A stretch of 24,620 bases of DNA from an uncultured Thalassospira sp. (GTDB lineage Bacteria; Pseudomonadota; Alphaproteobacteria; Rhodospirillales_A; Thalassospiraceae): assembly GCA_946885765.1 (NCBI GenBank), contig CAMPHD010000006.1, positions 1 through 24,620 on the forward strand, read 5' to 3'. The notes beneath the pieces were generated by a model. That model ran no database searches. It saw nothing but the letters and a program-made list of their open reading frames with translations, and had not been told where the DNA came from. The position numbers and the translations under genes are program-made. Shown here in pieces: positions 8,984 to 16,308 of the stretch. Each line of letters begins with the position of its first letter. The stretch's first letter is position 1.

Positions 8984-9019
8984 AAAAGGGCCGCGCAGAA
9001 CATCCTGCACGGCCCTTTT
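8984..9019. terminator. Bidirectional terminator between convergent genes
   Basis: AAAAGGGCCG at 8984-8993 pairs with CGGCCCTTTT at 9010-9019. Inside, GCAG and CTGC extend the stem after one mismatch. There are T residues at the end in both directions. It separates the hydratase gene (plus) from the lactonase gene (minus). Confidence 0.82.
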
Positions 9020-9036
9020 GTTTCAGGCGTTATGTC

Positions 9037-9939
9037 TTACCCGCTTTCGCGAAACCGGTTGACCGGCACGCCCGCAACATCGACACGCAACATGATAAGC
9101 TTGCCCGCATTGGGAAACTCATCACGTTTTTCCGCCGGGTAGTTTTCCATGTGGCTGGTGACATAAAGCGTTTTCATATCCGCCCCGCCAAAGCACGGCA
9201 TGGTCGGGTTAGGCATCGGCATATCAATTGACAGCAGCAACGTGCCGTCGGGCGCAAACCGGTTCAGCTTGCCCGCCGAGACGCCCGCACTCCAGTAACA
9301 GCCTTCCATGTCAACCGCCGCACCATCCGGACGACCAACCGTGTCGTCAAGGTCGAGGAAACGCTGGCAATTGTCGATCGCGCCGGTCTTGACATCAAAG
9401 TCCCAGCGATTGACCCATGGTCCGCGAGAATCCGAGTGATACATAATGCGCCCATCGGGAGACCATGCCAGGCCGTTGGAAATCTTGATCCCACCTGCCT
9501 TGTGTTCGACTTCCCCCGCACCGGTCACGCGATACAGCGACGCGACGGGCTGCTTGTCGGCATTCTGGTCCATGGTACCAACCCAGAATGCCCCATCCGG
9601 GCCGATCTTGCCGTCATTGGTGCGGCTCATATCATTGTTACCATCGACCGCGGCCAGTTTTTCGCGACTATCGGTTTTCGGATCGAACAGGATGATGTCG
9701 CTTTTCAGCGCCACAACCAGACGCCCCTGATCGGTCAGACCGAAACAGCCGACTTCGCTTTCAAATGACCAACTGTGCCGCTGCCCCGTTTCGATATCAA
9801 GCGCATGGATTTTCTGATCAACGATATCGGCCCAATAAAGGCGGTTATTATCGTCGTCCCAGTTCGGGCATTCGCCCAGTTCAAACCGTTCCTCCAGCAG
9901 AATGCGGGGCTGCTGTACGGCTGAAATATCACCTGACAT
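9037..9939 (-). CDS. SMP-30/gluconolactonase family lactonase
   Basis: A 300-residue six-bladed beta-propeller lactonase. Such enzymes hydrolyse aldono- or aldarolactones using one divalent metal. The metal ligands expected for the family are visible: Glu23 in LGECP, Asn155 in ISNGLAWSPDG and Asp205 in GRPDGAAVD; Asn108 in RTNDGKIGPDG lines the substrate site. The C-terminal NPTMPCFGG-D-KTLYVTS and VDVAGVP closely recall Caulobacter XylC (xylonolactonase). In this window it could open the pentonolactone made by the SDR or the aldarolactone made by Udh. The TATGATGA-type site just upstream groups it with kdgD, which slightly favours the uronate route. It has ATG at 9939 with AGGAA upstream and ends at a bidirectional terminator. 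Confidence 0.88.
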   Translation of the reverse strand: MSGDISAVQQPRILLEERFELGECPNWDDDNNRLYWADIVDQKIHALDIETGQRHSWSFESEVGCFGLTDQGRLVVALKSDIILFDPKTDSREKLAAVDGNNDMSRTNDGKIGPDGAFWVGTMDQNADKQPVASLYRVTGAGEVEHKAGGIKISNGLAWSPDGRIMYHSDSRGPWVNRWDFDVKTGAIDNCQRFLDLDDTVGRPDGAAVDMEGCYWSAGVSAGKLNRFAPDGTLLLSIDMPMPNPTMPCFGGADMKTLYVTSHMENYPAEKRDEFPNAGKLIMLRVDVAGVPVNRFRESG

Positions 9940-9971
9940 GATCCATTCCTGTATTCTTTCCGACGCAATTC

Positions 9972-9981
9972 GTCATATGAC
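9972..9981. promoter_or_regulatory. Palindrome upstream of the lactonase gene
   Basis: GTCATATGAC is a perfect 10-base palindrome 33-42 bases before the lactonase start. On the minus strand it reads AAGTCATATGAC, which shares the AAGTCAT half-site with the repeats at 7959-8138 and 11876-11891. It is a candidate operator of the same regulon. The rest of the gap (9940-10063) shows nothing else. Confidence 0.45.
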
Positions 9982-10063
9982 TTGTGTGCAAGCGCGCGGG
10001 GGCACTTGTCAACAAATTTGCGTGGAAACTTTACAGGCCGGTCTGTTTGCAAGCGCCACGGCA

Positions 10064-10780
10064 CTACATATCGCGCGCGTGGTCGGTTACCCGCTGGCGG
10101 GCCTGATGCAGGTGATAGCGCATCAGCAATTCCGCACTCTCCCCATCCTGACCGCGGATCGCATCATAAATCTGGCGATGTTCCAAAAGAACCTTTTTCA
10201 CCCGCTCGGCCGATCCGGTCCGCGTGATGTTCAATGCGACATTCATGGTTTTGGCAATCACACCATGCAGCGACGTCAGCATAGTGACAAAGATATCGTT
10301 GCCGCTGGCGCGTGCTATGGACATATGGAAATCGAAATCGGCCTCATCGGCGATATCACCGGCGGCAATGCTTTCTTCAAGCATCTTAAGAGCCCGTTCG
10401 ATATCGCGATGATGACGCAGGGTCGCGCGTTCCGCAGCCATGCGTGCGGTTGCCGCCTCTATCGCGATGCGGGCCTCGAAACAGCGCAGAAGCCCCGCCA
10501 CATCGTTGATGCCGCCAAATTCGATCAATCCTTGCGGCGGGCGTTTCTTGACGAACGACCCGACGCCCTGACGGGCATAAACCAGCCCGTCGGACTGCAA
10601 TTTGCGCAGGGCTTCGCGCACCACGGGGCGCGATACGCCAAAGGATGCGCATATTTCATTTTCAGAGGGCAACTTGGCCCCTTCGGACAGATTGCCAGAT
10701 ACAATCTGTTCCAGAATTTGCCCGTAAAGCTGATCCGCAAGTTTTTCACGTTTCTGGATTTTAAGCTGCAAGCCGGTCAT
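10064..10780 (-). CDS. FadR-type GntR transcriptional regulator
   Basis: About 238 residues. The N-terminal winged helix (about 11-78) has LADQLYGQILEQIVSGNL, KLPSENEICASFGVSRPVVREALRKL and GLVYARQGVGSFV, the standard GntR pattern. The C-terminal FCD domain (about 95-230) keeps its metal-site acids and histidines: DFDFHMSIA, EHRQIYDAI and MRYHLHQARQR. Such proteins usually repress sugar-acid genes until a carboxylic effector binds. The start is uncertain between ATG at 10780 (GGGGA 8 bases upstream) and ATG at 10795. A TTACTTGTAA palindrome lies about 40 bases upstream and the same core lies upstream of dctP, so it may control itself and the uronate transporter. It sits between the aldose epimerase and lactonase genes on the same strand. 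Confidence 0.9.
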   Translation of the reverse strand: MTGLQLKIQKREKLADQLYGQILEQIVSGNLSEGAKLPSENEICASFGVSRPVVREALRKLQSDGLVYARQGVGSFVKKRPPQGLIEFGGINDVAGLLRCFEARIAIEAATARMAAERATLRHHRDIERALKMLEESIAAGDIADEADFDFHMSIARASGNDIFVTMLTSLHGVIAKTMNVALNITRTGSAERVKKVLLEHRQIYDAIRGQDGESAELLMRYHLHQARQRVTDHARDM

Positions 10781-10815
10781 TTCCCCAATCCCCATCAACT
10801 TGTCATCTTGTTATT

Positions 10816-10827
10816 CTTACTTGTAAG
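10816..10827. promoter_or_regulatory. Palindrome upstream of the GntR gene
   Basis: CTTACTTGTAAG is a perfect 12-base palindrome about 36 bases before the GntR start. Its 10-base core is identical to that of the 16-base palindrome upstream of dctP, and both are preceded by CATCTTGTTA. It is a candidate autoregulatory operator. Confidence 0.55.
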
Positions 10828-10865
10828 TTTTATCGGCAAATACCGACCGGGTAAAGGGCAAGCAA

Positions 10866-11849
10866 TCAATCGACCAATGAATAATCACGCCTTTTGACCG
10901 GTTCCTCGTCATCATCGACAAGGCCATTATCCGATCTGGTCAAAAGGCTTGGACTCAGGGTCATGATGCCCGACAGGGTATCGTTATAGCCTAGCACCCT
11001 GACATCGCCGAATTCCTTGAATTCCGGGCGATTATGGACGTTTGGCACATGGGATACCGGTTCGACACAGAATGTCTGGCCGTTTTCCGGAATATAGAAT
11101 TGCAGGTTCGATAACGTATCGCTTGCTTCCAGAAGCAGGCTTAACTGCCGGTCTGCCCAGACCATTTCCGCCTGTTTGTTCCAGCCGATATAATGAACAT
11201 CAAGCCCCTTGTGATGGCGGATCATCTTGCCATCGGCAAAATCACGGCCAAGATCAATCACCGTGCGCGTGGTCGGCAATTTTCCCTCATCCGTGCTGAA
11301 ACAGTCGGTCGCAACAAACTGCACCCATGCGTCATCCCCGCCGGGGAACCATGGATGCAACCCGATCCCATAAGGCATCGGTCCCTTTCCCAGATGACGC
11401 ACGCCGATTTCGATTGAAATGGTATCGTTTGCAACTTTGATCTGTTGCCAGGCAACATAACAGAAACCCGTCTGCGGATCGTCATGTTTGTGATTGAAGC
11501 GGATTGTATCAACTGTCGGGCGTTCTATATCCCAGACACTGGAAATTCCAAATCCGTGAATGGCATGCGGATCCGGTGCCCGGTTGGCCGGAACATTGAT
11601 GGTTTTGCCGTCGAATTCGAACTGGGCATAACCCAGCCGGTTGGCAAACGGCACCATCGGAAAACATCCCAGATGCGACGGATTACCCGATGTCAGGGCA
11701 TAGTCATCAATCGGGCGCAAAAGGTTGATCACCCCGTTACCGTCGGGACGTACCCAGTCGATCCTTGAAATGGCTCCACCACGGAGCACAATCCCGACCT
11801 TGAAAGGGCCGCTGTTCCAGCGATATTCAGCTTCGGCCGTTTTGGCCAT
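10866..11849 (-). CDS. Aldose 1-epimerase (galactose mutarotase family)
   Basis: A 327-residue member of the aldose 1-epimerase superfamily, which interconverts the alpha and beta anomers of sugars. Visible residues fit the active site: Arg71 in PFANRLG, His98 in HAIHGFG, catalytic His165 in GIGLHPWFPGG, and a Glu in FCVEPVSH near the C-terminus as general base. No signal peptide is seen, so it should be cytoplasmic. An oxidative pathway needs the right anomer for the sugar dehydrogenase, so it may serve the xylB-like SDR or Udh. It has ATG at 11849 with a GAGGCGA ribosome-binding site. It is divergent from the second GntR gene and has a TATGATGACTTT site upstream. The true sugar is not shown by the sequence. 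Confidence 0.87.
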   Translation of the reverse strand: MAKTAEAEYRWNSGPFKVGIVLRGGAISRIDWVRPDGNGVINLLRPIDDYALTSGNPSHLGCFPMVPFANRLGYAQFEFDGKTINVPANRAPDPHAIHGFGISSVWDIERPTVDTIRFNHKHDDPQTGFCYVAWQQIKVANDTISIEIGVRHLGKGPMPYGIGLHPWFPGGDDAWVQFVATDCFSTDEGKLPTTRTVIDLGRDFADGKMIRHHKGLDVHYIGWNKQAEMVWADRQLSLLLEASDTLSNLQFYIPENGQTFCVEPVSHVPNVHNRPEFKEFGDVRVLGYNDTLSGIMTLSPSLLTRSDNGLVDDDEEPVKRRDYSLVD

Positions 11850-11875
11850 TATCGTCGCCTCGTCACTATATCAAA

Positions 11876-11891
11876 ATCATATGATGACTTT
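11876..11891. promoter_or_regulatory. Third copy of the TATGATGACTTT site, upstream of the aldose epimerase gene
   Basis: TATGATGACTTT at 11880-11891 is identical to 8127-8138 and overlaps a perfect ATCATATGAT palindrome at 11876-11885. It lies 27-42 bases before the aldose epimerase start, a position consistent with an operator over the promoter. Confidence 0.55.
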
Positions 11892-11919
11892 CCGTCACCA
11901 ACATCGTAGGACTATTTCA

Positions 11920-11948
11920 GGATGTTAAGTTTACGAGTATTAACATCC
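11920..11948. promoter_or_regulatory. Inverted repeat GGATGTTAA/TTAACATCC upstream of the second GntR gene
   Basis: Perfect 9-base arms (11920-11928 and 11940-11948) with an 11-base spacer put the half-sites 20 bases apart, about two helix turns. The repeat ends 34 bases before the start of the GntR gene at 11983. It is a candidate autoregulatory operator and is unlike the other two operator types in the window. Confidence 0.5.
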
Positions 11949-11982
11949 CGTTCCGATCATAGCGGATTTGCAGAGCAAGAAA

Positions 11983-12714
11983 ATGAGCAACAACTCCGCG
12001 CAGAACGCGCCAAAAAAAGTTTCGCTGACCGAAAAGGTCATTGCAAGCCTGCGCCATGAAATTGAAAGCGGCATGCGCACGCCGGGCAGCAAACTGCCGA
12101 CCGAGCCTGTATTGACCGAGCAATTCGGCGTCAGCCGCACGGTCGTGCGCGAAGCCATCGCCGCCCTTAAGGCCGATGGTTTGCTTGAACCGCGCCAAGG
12201 AGCCGGTGTGTTTGTGCTCGCCCCCAGCCCACGCAAACTTGGCAGTGCGATCTTTGCTGTCGATTCCGCACAGATTTCCGATGTTCTTGAAATCCTGGAG
12301 CTGCGCATGGCGGTCGAGATCGAGGCAGCCGGCCTTGCCTGTGCGCGAAGTTCGGCGGCACAGCAGGCGAAAATCTATGAAGCCCTGCAGGAAATGACCG
12401 ATCAGTTCGAACGCGGCAATCCGACAGAAAAGGCCGATTTCGAGTTTCACCGCGCGATTGCCGATGCGACAAACAACCGGCGCTATGTCGAATTTCTGGA
12501 ACATCTTGGCGATAAAACCATTCCGCGCGCGCAATTACGCCGCCGCCCACCCGAAGTCGAAGACCAGAAAAACTATATGCAGAAAATTCTGGCCGAACAT
12601 CATCGCATCTTTGATGCGATTGCCTCGCGTGATGCCGAAACCGCCCGTACTACGATGCGCGAACATCTCAGCCAAAGTCAGGCCCGCTATCAAAGCCTGC
12701 TGCGTCAGCGCTAG
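11983..12714 (+). CDS. FadR-type GntR transcriptional regulator
   Basis: A 243-residue regulator with a GntR winged helix near 15-85 (TEKVIASLRHEIESGMRTPGSKLPTE, then FGVSRTVVREAIAALKADGLLEPRQGAGVFV) and an FCD effector domain (ADFEFHRAIADATNN, AEHHRIFDAIASRDAETA, MREHLSQSQARY) keeping the metal-site His residues. The ATG at 11983 is preferred; an in-frame TTG lies five codons upstream and no strong ribosome-binding sequence is visible for either. It is divergent from the aldose epimerase gene. The 133-base gap between them holds a TATGATGACTTT site and a 9-base inverted repeat. It is the only regulator directly next to a TATGATGA site on the divergent side, so it is a candidate for that regulon, but this is inference. 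Confidence 0.9.
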   Translation: MSNNSAQNAPKKVSLTEKVIASLRHEIESGMRTPGSKLPTEPVLTEQFGVSRTVVREAIAALKADGLLEPRQGAGVFVLAPSPRKLGSAIFAVDSAQISDVLEILELRMAVEIEAAGLACARSSAAQQAKIYEALQEMTDQFERGNPTEKADFEFHRAIADATNNRRYVEFLEHLGDKTIPRAQLRRRPPEVEDQKNYMQKILAEHHRIFDAIASRDAETARTTMREHLSQSQARYQSLLRQR

Positions 12715-12720
12715 ATAAAA

Positions 12721-13401
12721 TCAACCCTGTCTGATCAGGGCTTCGATATCGCGCATGTTATCAAAAACCACATCGGCGCCAGCTTCGTAAAGGTGGGCTG
12801 CGGCAGTTTTTCGGTCATCGGCATAATGCCCGCCGCCAACATAACCGATGCAGGACATGGCTGCGGCCACCGCGGCCTTAACCCCGGCAACGGAATCCTC
12901 AATCACGATCGCCTGTTCCGGGCGAAAGCCCATTTTATCGGCGGCATATAAAAACAGGTCCGGTGCCGGTTTGCCGTTCTGAACAAAATCGGCACTATAG
13001 ATGTCAGTGCCAAACCATGGGCCAAGCCCGGTGACCGCCATCGTGCGTTCAAGGCGCTGCACCGAACTGCTTGATGAAATGCAAAACGCGATATTGCGGC
13101 TGCGCAATGCCGTCAAAACACCCTCGATATCATTTGTTTTCTGCAATTCGACGTCATAGCGAGCAAACAGGCGCTCGTAAAAGAACGGTTTGAATTCTGC
13201 AGTGATATCGCGACCGGTTTCGCTACGAATATGTTCAATCGGGGCCGCACTTGATCGCCCGGTGAAACGGGCGGCAACTTCGGCAAGGTCAAGCGGTGCA
13301 CCATAATGATCAAGCACATCGACAAGCGTCGCCAGCGAGATCGGTTCGCTGTCGACCAGAACGCCGTCACAATCAAAAAGAACGACATCCTTGCCGATCA
13401 T
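12721..13401 (-). CDS. HAD-superfamily phosphatase
   Basis: A 226-residue HAD-IA (beta-phosphoglucomutase-like) hydrolase. Motif I is FDCDGVLVDSEP with Asp10 and Asp12, motif II is SSSSS near 109-113, motif III is Lys144 in GKPAPD, and motif IV is IEDSVAG at 167-173. A cap domain lies between motifs I and II. The family removes phosphate from small sugar phosphates or isomerises them. The start is uncertain: ATG at 13401 puts the catalytic Asp at the usual distance, but ATGs at 13416 and 13455 are also in frame, the last with a weak AGG. It converges on the GntR gene with a 6-base gap. It is divergent from the pentulose kinase, so its substrate may be a pentulose or pentitol phosphate; this is a guess. 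Confidence 0.85.
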   Translation of the reverse strand: MIGKDVVLFDCDGVLVDSEPISLATLVDVLDHYGAPLDLAEVAARFTGRSSAAPIEHIRSETGRDITAEFKPFFYERLFARYDVELQKTNDIEGVLTALRSRNIAFCISSSSSVQRLERTMAVTGLGPWFGTDIYSADFVQNGKPAPDLFLYAADKMGFRPEQAIVIEDSVAGVKAAVAAAMSCIGYVGGGHYADDRKTAAAHLYEAGADVVFDNMRDIEALIRQG

Positions 13402-13678
13402 GATTGATGCCAGCATAAGGTTACGGGCGCTATCTTGGACATTTCCGGGGGCCATGTTGAACCTGGCTTCGTTGGGTTTGATCGGAAAAGCCTATACAAT
13501 CGCGAATGTCGACGTCAATCAAAATGAACATTTGACCAATCGATGCACTTTTGCTCAATTACGTGCGGTGCGAATTTATCGCGGTGACCAACACGCGCGA
13601 AGAACCCATAAAACCGGGATCGGGTTTGCTTGCAAAATGCAGGGATACCGCCAACCGGCCCTGCGGGAGGAAGACCAT

Positions 13679-15268
13679 ATGAGCCTTACAGACAAAGTCA
13701 TTATCGGTGTGGATGTTGGCACCGGAAGCGCACGCGCAGGCGTGTTTACCCCGGATGGAAAATTGCTTGGCAGTGCCGCACACGCGATTGCCATGAACAG
13801 GCCAAAACCCGACTTCGTCGAACAGGACTCGGAAAATATCTGGCAATCGGTTTGCCAATCGGTTCACGATGCGCTGGCAAAATCAAATGTTGCCGCCGAT
13901 CAGGTCGCAGCCATCGGGTTTGATGCCACCTGCTCGCTCGTGATCCGCGATACCGATAACCGCCCGCTTGGTGTCACCCCCGGTGGTGCGGACAATTGGG
14001 ATGTCATCGTCTGGATGGATCACCGTGCCGTGCGTGAGGCCGAAGAATGCACAAAAACCGGCGCCACGGTCCTTGAATATATCGGCGGCACCATGTCGCC
14101 CGAAATGGAATTGCCCAAACTGATGTGGCTGAAACGCCATCATCGTCAGAACTGGGACAAAATGGGCGCAGCCTATGACCTTGCCGATTTTCTGTCCTTC
14201 CGCGCAACCGGCAGCAACGACCGGTCCTGCTGTACGATCACCTGCAAATGGACCTATCTGGCCCATCAGGATGATCCATGGGATCGTGCATTTCTCGATC
14301 AAATCGGCCTTGATGATTTCCCCGGCAAGGCCAGAATTGACCGCAAGGCATTGGGTGTTGGCGATCTGATCGGCAATTTGTCCAAACAGGGTGCGGCCGA
14401 ACTTGGCCTGACCACCGATTGCGTCGTGGGTGCAGGCTTGATTGATGCCCATGCCGGGGCCCTTGGCACACTTGGCGAATATCTGGATGGTAATCTTGAT
14501 GAACGCTTTGCCATGATTGCCGGGACATCCACTTGCCATATGGCTCTATCCTCCGAACCGCGCTTCATTAAAGGTGTCTGGGGCCCCTATTTCGGGGCGA
14601 TTGCGCCGGGTCTTTGGCTCAACGAAGGCGGGCAGTCGGCAACCGGTGCGCTGCTGGATCATATCGTTGCCATGCATCCGTTTTCGCACGCCATGGGTCG
14701 TGATGCGCACAAGCTTGCCGGGCAAAAACTTCTGCCGCTGATGACGGAAACGACCGATCTTGCACCGCGCCTGCATGTCCTGCCCGATTTTCATGGCAAC
14801 CGGTCGCCACTTGCCGACTCAGAAGCGCTTGGCGTGATTTCGGGTCTCAGCCTTGATCAAAGCGAGAAAAGCTTCCTTGACCTTTACTGGGCAACGGCCT
14901 GCGCGATTGCCTATGGCACGCGGCATATCATCGATGCGCTGAACGTGACCGGTTATGACATCAAGCACATCCATCTAAGCGGCGGTCACACCGCAAGTCC
15001 GATTCTGGTCAAACTTTATGCCGATGTCACCGGCTGTAATGTCGTGATGTCCGATTGCGCCGAACCGGTCCTGCTGGGCTCCGCCATGCTCGGTGCTGCG
15101 GCCCTTGATCCCGAAGGCGGTCTTGTCCTTGCATCGCGCCAGATGGCGGGCAAGGAGACCATCCACGCCCCGGATCAGACCACCAAAGCCACCCATGACC
15201 GGCGCTATGCCATATTCCATAAACTTCACGCCCACCGGCAGGAACTTGATGCCATGGCAATGGCCTGA
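13679..15268 (+). CDS. FGGY-family pentulose kinase (ribulokinase-like)
   Basis: A 529-residue sugar kinase of the FGGY family, cytoplasmic, with two actin-like domains. The N-terminal phosphate loop is GVDVGTGSARAGVF. Further landmarks are WMDHRA, GAGLIDAHAGALG, MIAGTSTCHM, WLNEGGQSATGALLDH, HLSGGHTASP and CAEPVLLGSAMLGAA. The overall pattern fits the pentulose-kinase branch that includes eukaryotic FGGY/YDR109C-type D-ribulokinases, rather than AraB or XylB kinases. The start ATG at 13679 has GGGAGGAAG upstream. It would phosphorylate a ketopentose, an odd activity in a window otherwise given to non-phosphorylating oxidation, unless a pentitol or ketopentose is also used. It is divergent from the HAD gene. 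The 277-base gap between the two shows no repeat strong enough to call. Confidence 0.87.
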   Translation: MSLTDKVIIGVDVGTGSARAGVFTPDGKLLGSAAHAIAMNRPKPDFVEQDSENIWQSVCQSVHDALAKSNVAADQVAAIGFDATCSLVIRDTDNRPLGVTPGGADNWDVIVWMDHRAVREAEECTKTGATVLEYIGGTMSPEMELPKLMWLKRHHRQNWDKMGAAYDLADFLSFRATGSNDRSCCTITCKWTYLAHQDDPWDRAFLDQIGLDDFPGKARIDRKALGVGDLIGNLSKQGAAELGLTTDCVVGAGLIDAHAGALGTLGEYLDGNLDERFAMIAGTSTCHMALSSEPRFIKGVWGPYFGAIAPGLWLNEGGQSATGALLDHIVAMHPFSHAMGRDAHKLAGQKLLPLMTETTDLAPRLHVLPDFHGNRSPLADSEALGVISGLSLDQSEKSFLDLYWATACAIAYGTRHIIDALNVTGYDIKHIHLSGGHTASPILVKLYADVTGCNVVMSDCAEPVLLGSAMLGAAALDPEGGLVLASRQMAGKETIHAPDQTTKATHDRRYAIFHKLHAHRQELDAMAMA

Positions 15269-15272
15269 AAGC

Positions 15273-15301
15273 AAAAGCCCCGTATGACCTGCGGGGCTTT
15301 T
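15273..15301. terminator. Bidirectional terminator between kinase and FAH genes
   Basis: AAAAGCCCCG at 15273-15282 pairs with CGGGGCTTTT at 15292-15301 around a 9-base loop. T residues end the stem in both directions. It begins 5 bases after the kinase stop and separates two convergent genes. Confidence 0.85.
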
Positions 15302-15331
15302 CATTTCGATCCGAATTCGGCGGAATATTGA

Positions 15332-16174
15332 TCAGGCCTGAACGGTTTTCTGGCGCTGGCTTCCCAGCCCTTCGACGCCAAGTTCCATGACATCGCCGGG
15401 TTTCAGGAAACGTTGCGGCTTCATGCCCATACCAACACCCGGCGGAGTACCGGTCGTGATGATGTCGCCCGGCTGTAGTGTCATGAATTTCGACAGATAG
15501 CTGATCAGATGAGCAACACCATAAACCATGGTTGCCGTGCTGCCATTCTGAACGCGTTCACCGTTCAGTTCCAGCCAAAGGCGAAGGTTTTGTGGATCGG
15601 CGACCTCGTCCCGCGTCACCAGCCACGGGCCAATCGGGCCAAAGGTATCGTGGCTTTTGCCCTTGACCCACTGGCCGGCATGTTCAAGCTGAAACGCGCG
15701 TTCGGACACATCATTGACCACGCAATAGCCCGCCACATGATCAAGCGCCTCGGCTTCGGTCACGTATTTGGCTTCTTTGCTGATCACGATCCCCAGTTCG
15801 ACTTCCCAGTCAGATTTTTCCGACCCGCGCGGGATTTCGACATCATCATTCGGGCCGCAAACTGCCGACGTCGCCTTGAAAAAGATGATCGGCTCAGGCG
15901 GCACCTGCATGCCCGCCTCCGCGGCATGGTCGGAATAGTTCAAACCAATGCAAATGAATTTGCCAGGTGTGGCAACACAGGCACCAATCCGTGGATTACC
16001 GGAAACCGCCGGAAGGCTTTTGGGATCAAGGGCGGCAATTTGGGCAAAAGTAGCATCGGAAATGGTATCGGGATTGAAATCCTCAATCACCGACGAAAGA
16101 TCGCGGATCACGCCATCCTGATCAAGAATCCCGGGCTTTTCTGCACCAGCAGCACCGAAACGCAGCAGTTTCAT
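15332..16174 (-). CDS. Fumarylacetoacetate hydrolase family protein, 2,4-diketo-3-deoxyaldonate hydrolase-like
   Basis: A 280-residue FAH-superfamily enzyme. Landmarks are CIGLNYSDHAAEAG (75-88), FFKATSAVCGPND, the metal-binding acids Glu124 and Glu126 in WEVELG and Asp155 in VVNDVSERAFQ, GKSHDTFGPIGPW and ITTGTPPGVGMG. Length and motifs fit the group often labelled ureidoglycolate lyase, which includes 2,4-diketo-3-deoxy-L-fuconate/rhamnonate hydrolases and the hydrolase of the pentose route that yields pyruvate plus glycolate. Those enzymes act after a 4-dehydrogenase. No clear partner dehydrogenase is seen apart from the xylB-like SDR. GGGAGGAAT precedes the ATG at 16174. It stands alone between terminators, with an 8-base-arm palindrome in its leader region. 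It is distinct from XylX. Confidence 0.85.
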   Translation of the reverse strand: MKLLRFGAAGAEKPGILDQDGVIRDLSSVIEDFNPDTISDATFAQIAALDPKSLPAVSGNPRIGACVATPGKFICIGLNYSDHAAEAGMQVPPEPIIFFKATSAVCGPNDDVEIPRGSEKSDWEVELGIVISKEAKYVTEAEALDHVAGYCVVNDVSERAFQLEHAGQWVKGKSHDTFGPIGPWLVTRDEVADPQNLRLWLELNGERVQNGSTATMVYGVAHLISYLSKFMTLQPGDIITTGTPPGVGMGMKPQRFLKPGDVMELGVEGLGSQRQKTVQA

Positions 16175-16219
16175 TTTATTCCTCCCATGATCTGGCCATT
16201 TTCATTCCTCATACAAATA

Positions 16220-16238
16220 ACTGGACCTGCGGTCCAGT
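16220..16238. promoter_or_regulatory. Palindrome upstream of the FAH gene
   Basis: ACTGGACC and GGTCCAGT form perfect 8-base arms around TGC, 46-64 bases before the FAH start and 18 bases beyond the neighbouring terminator tract. There is no T run beside it, so it is more likely an operator or leader hairpin than a terminator. Confidence 0.5.
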
Positions 16239-16255
16239 AACGATCCTCCCCCCCC

Positions 16256-16291
16256 AAAAAAACAACAGGGCCGCAAATTTGCGGCCCTGTT
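16256..16291 (-). terminator. Rho-independent terminator of the SDR-dehydratase-hydrolase operon
   Basis: AACAGGGCCGCAAA and TTTGCGGCCCTGTT form a 14-base perfect inverted repeat at 16264-16291. On the minus strand it is followed by GT and a run of seven T (complement of 16256-16262). It lies 17 bases after the dienelactone-hydrolase stop. It should be efficient. Confidence 0.92.
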
Positions 16292-16308
16292 CGGTATCGC
16301 TTTCAAGG

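Noticed and set aside
9902..10897. A 331-codon open frame opposite the GntR gene
   Set aside because: It is the shadow of a well-formed FadR-type regulator with a normal winged helix and FCD domain.
12725..12740. CCCTG/CAGGG hairpin as a terminator for the GntR gene
   Set aside because: The arms are only five bases, there is no T run, and it lies within the 3' end of the HAD coding sequence.
13391..13678. N-terminal extension of the pentulose kinase
   Set aside because: The frame is open, but GGGAGGAAG before the ATG at 13679 and the phosphate loop just after it place the true start there. The extension also overlaps the start of the HAD gene.
16248..16262. Run of eight C then seven A, possible slippery site or sequencing artefact
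   Set aside because: It is intergenic, and the A run is simply the T tract of the minus-strand terminator.
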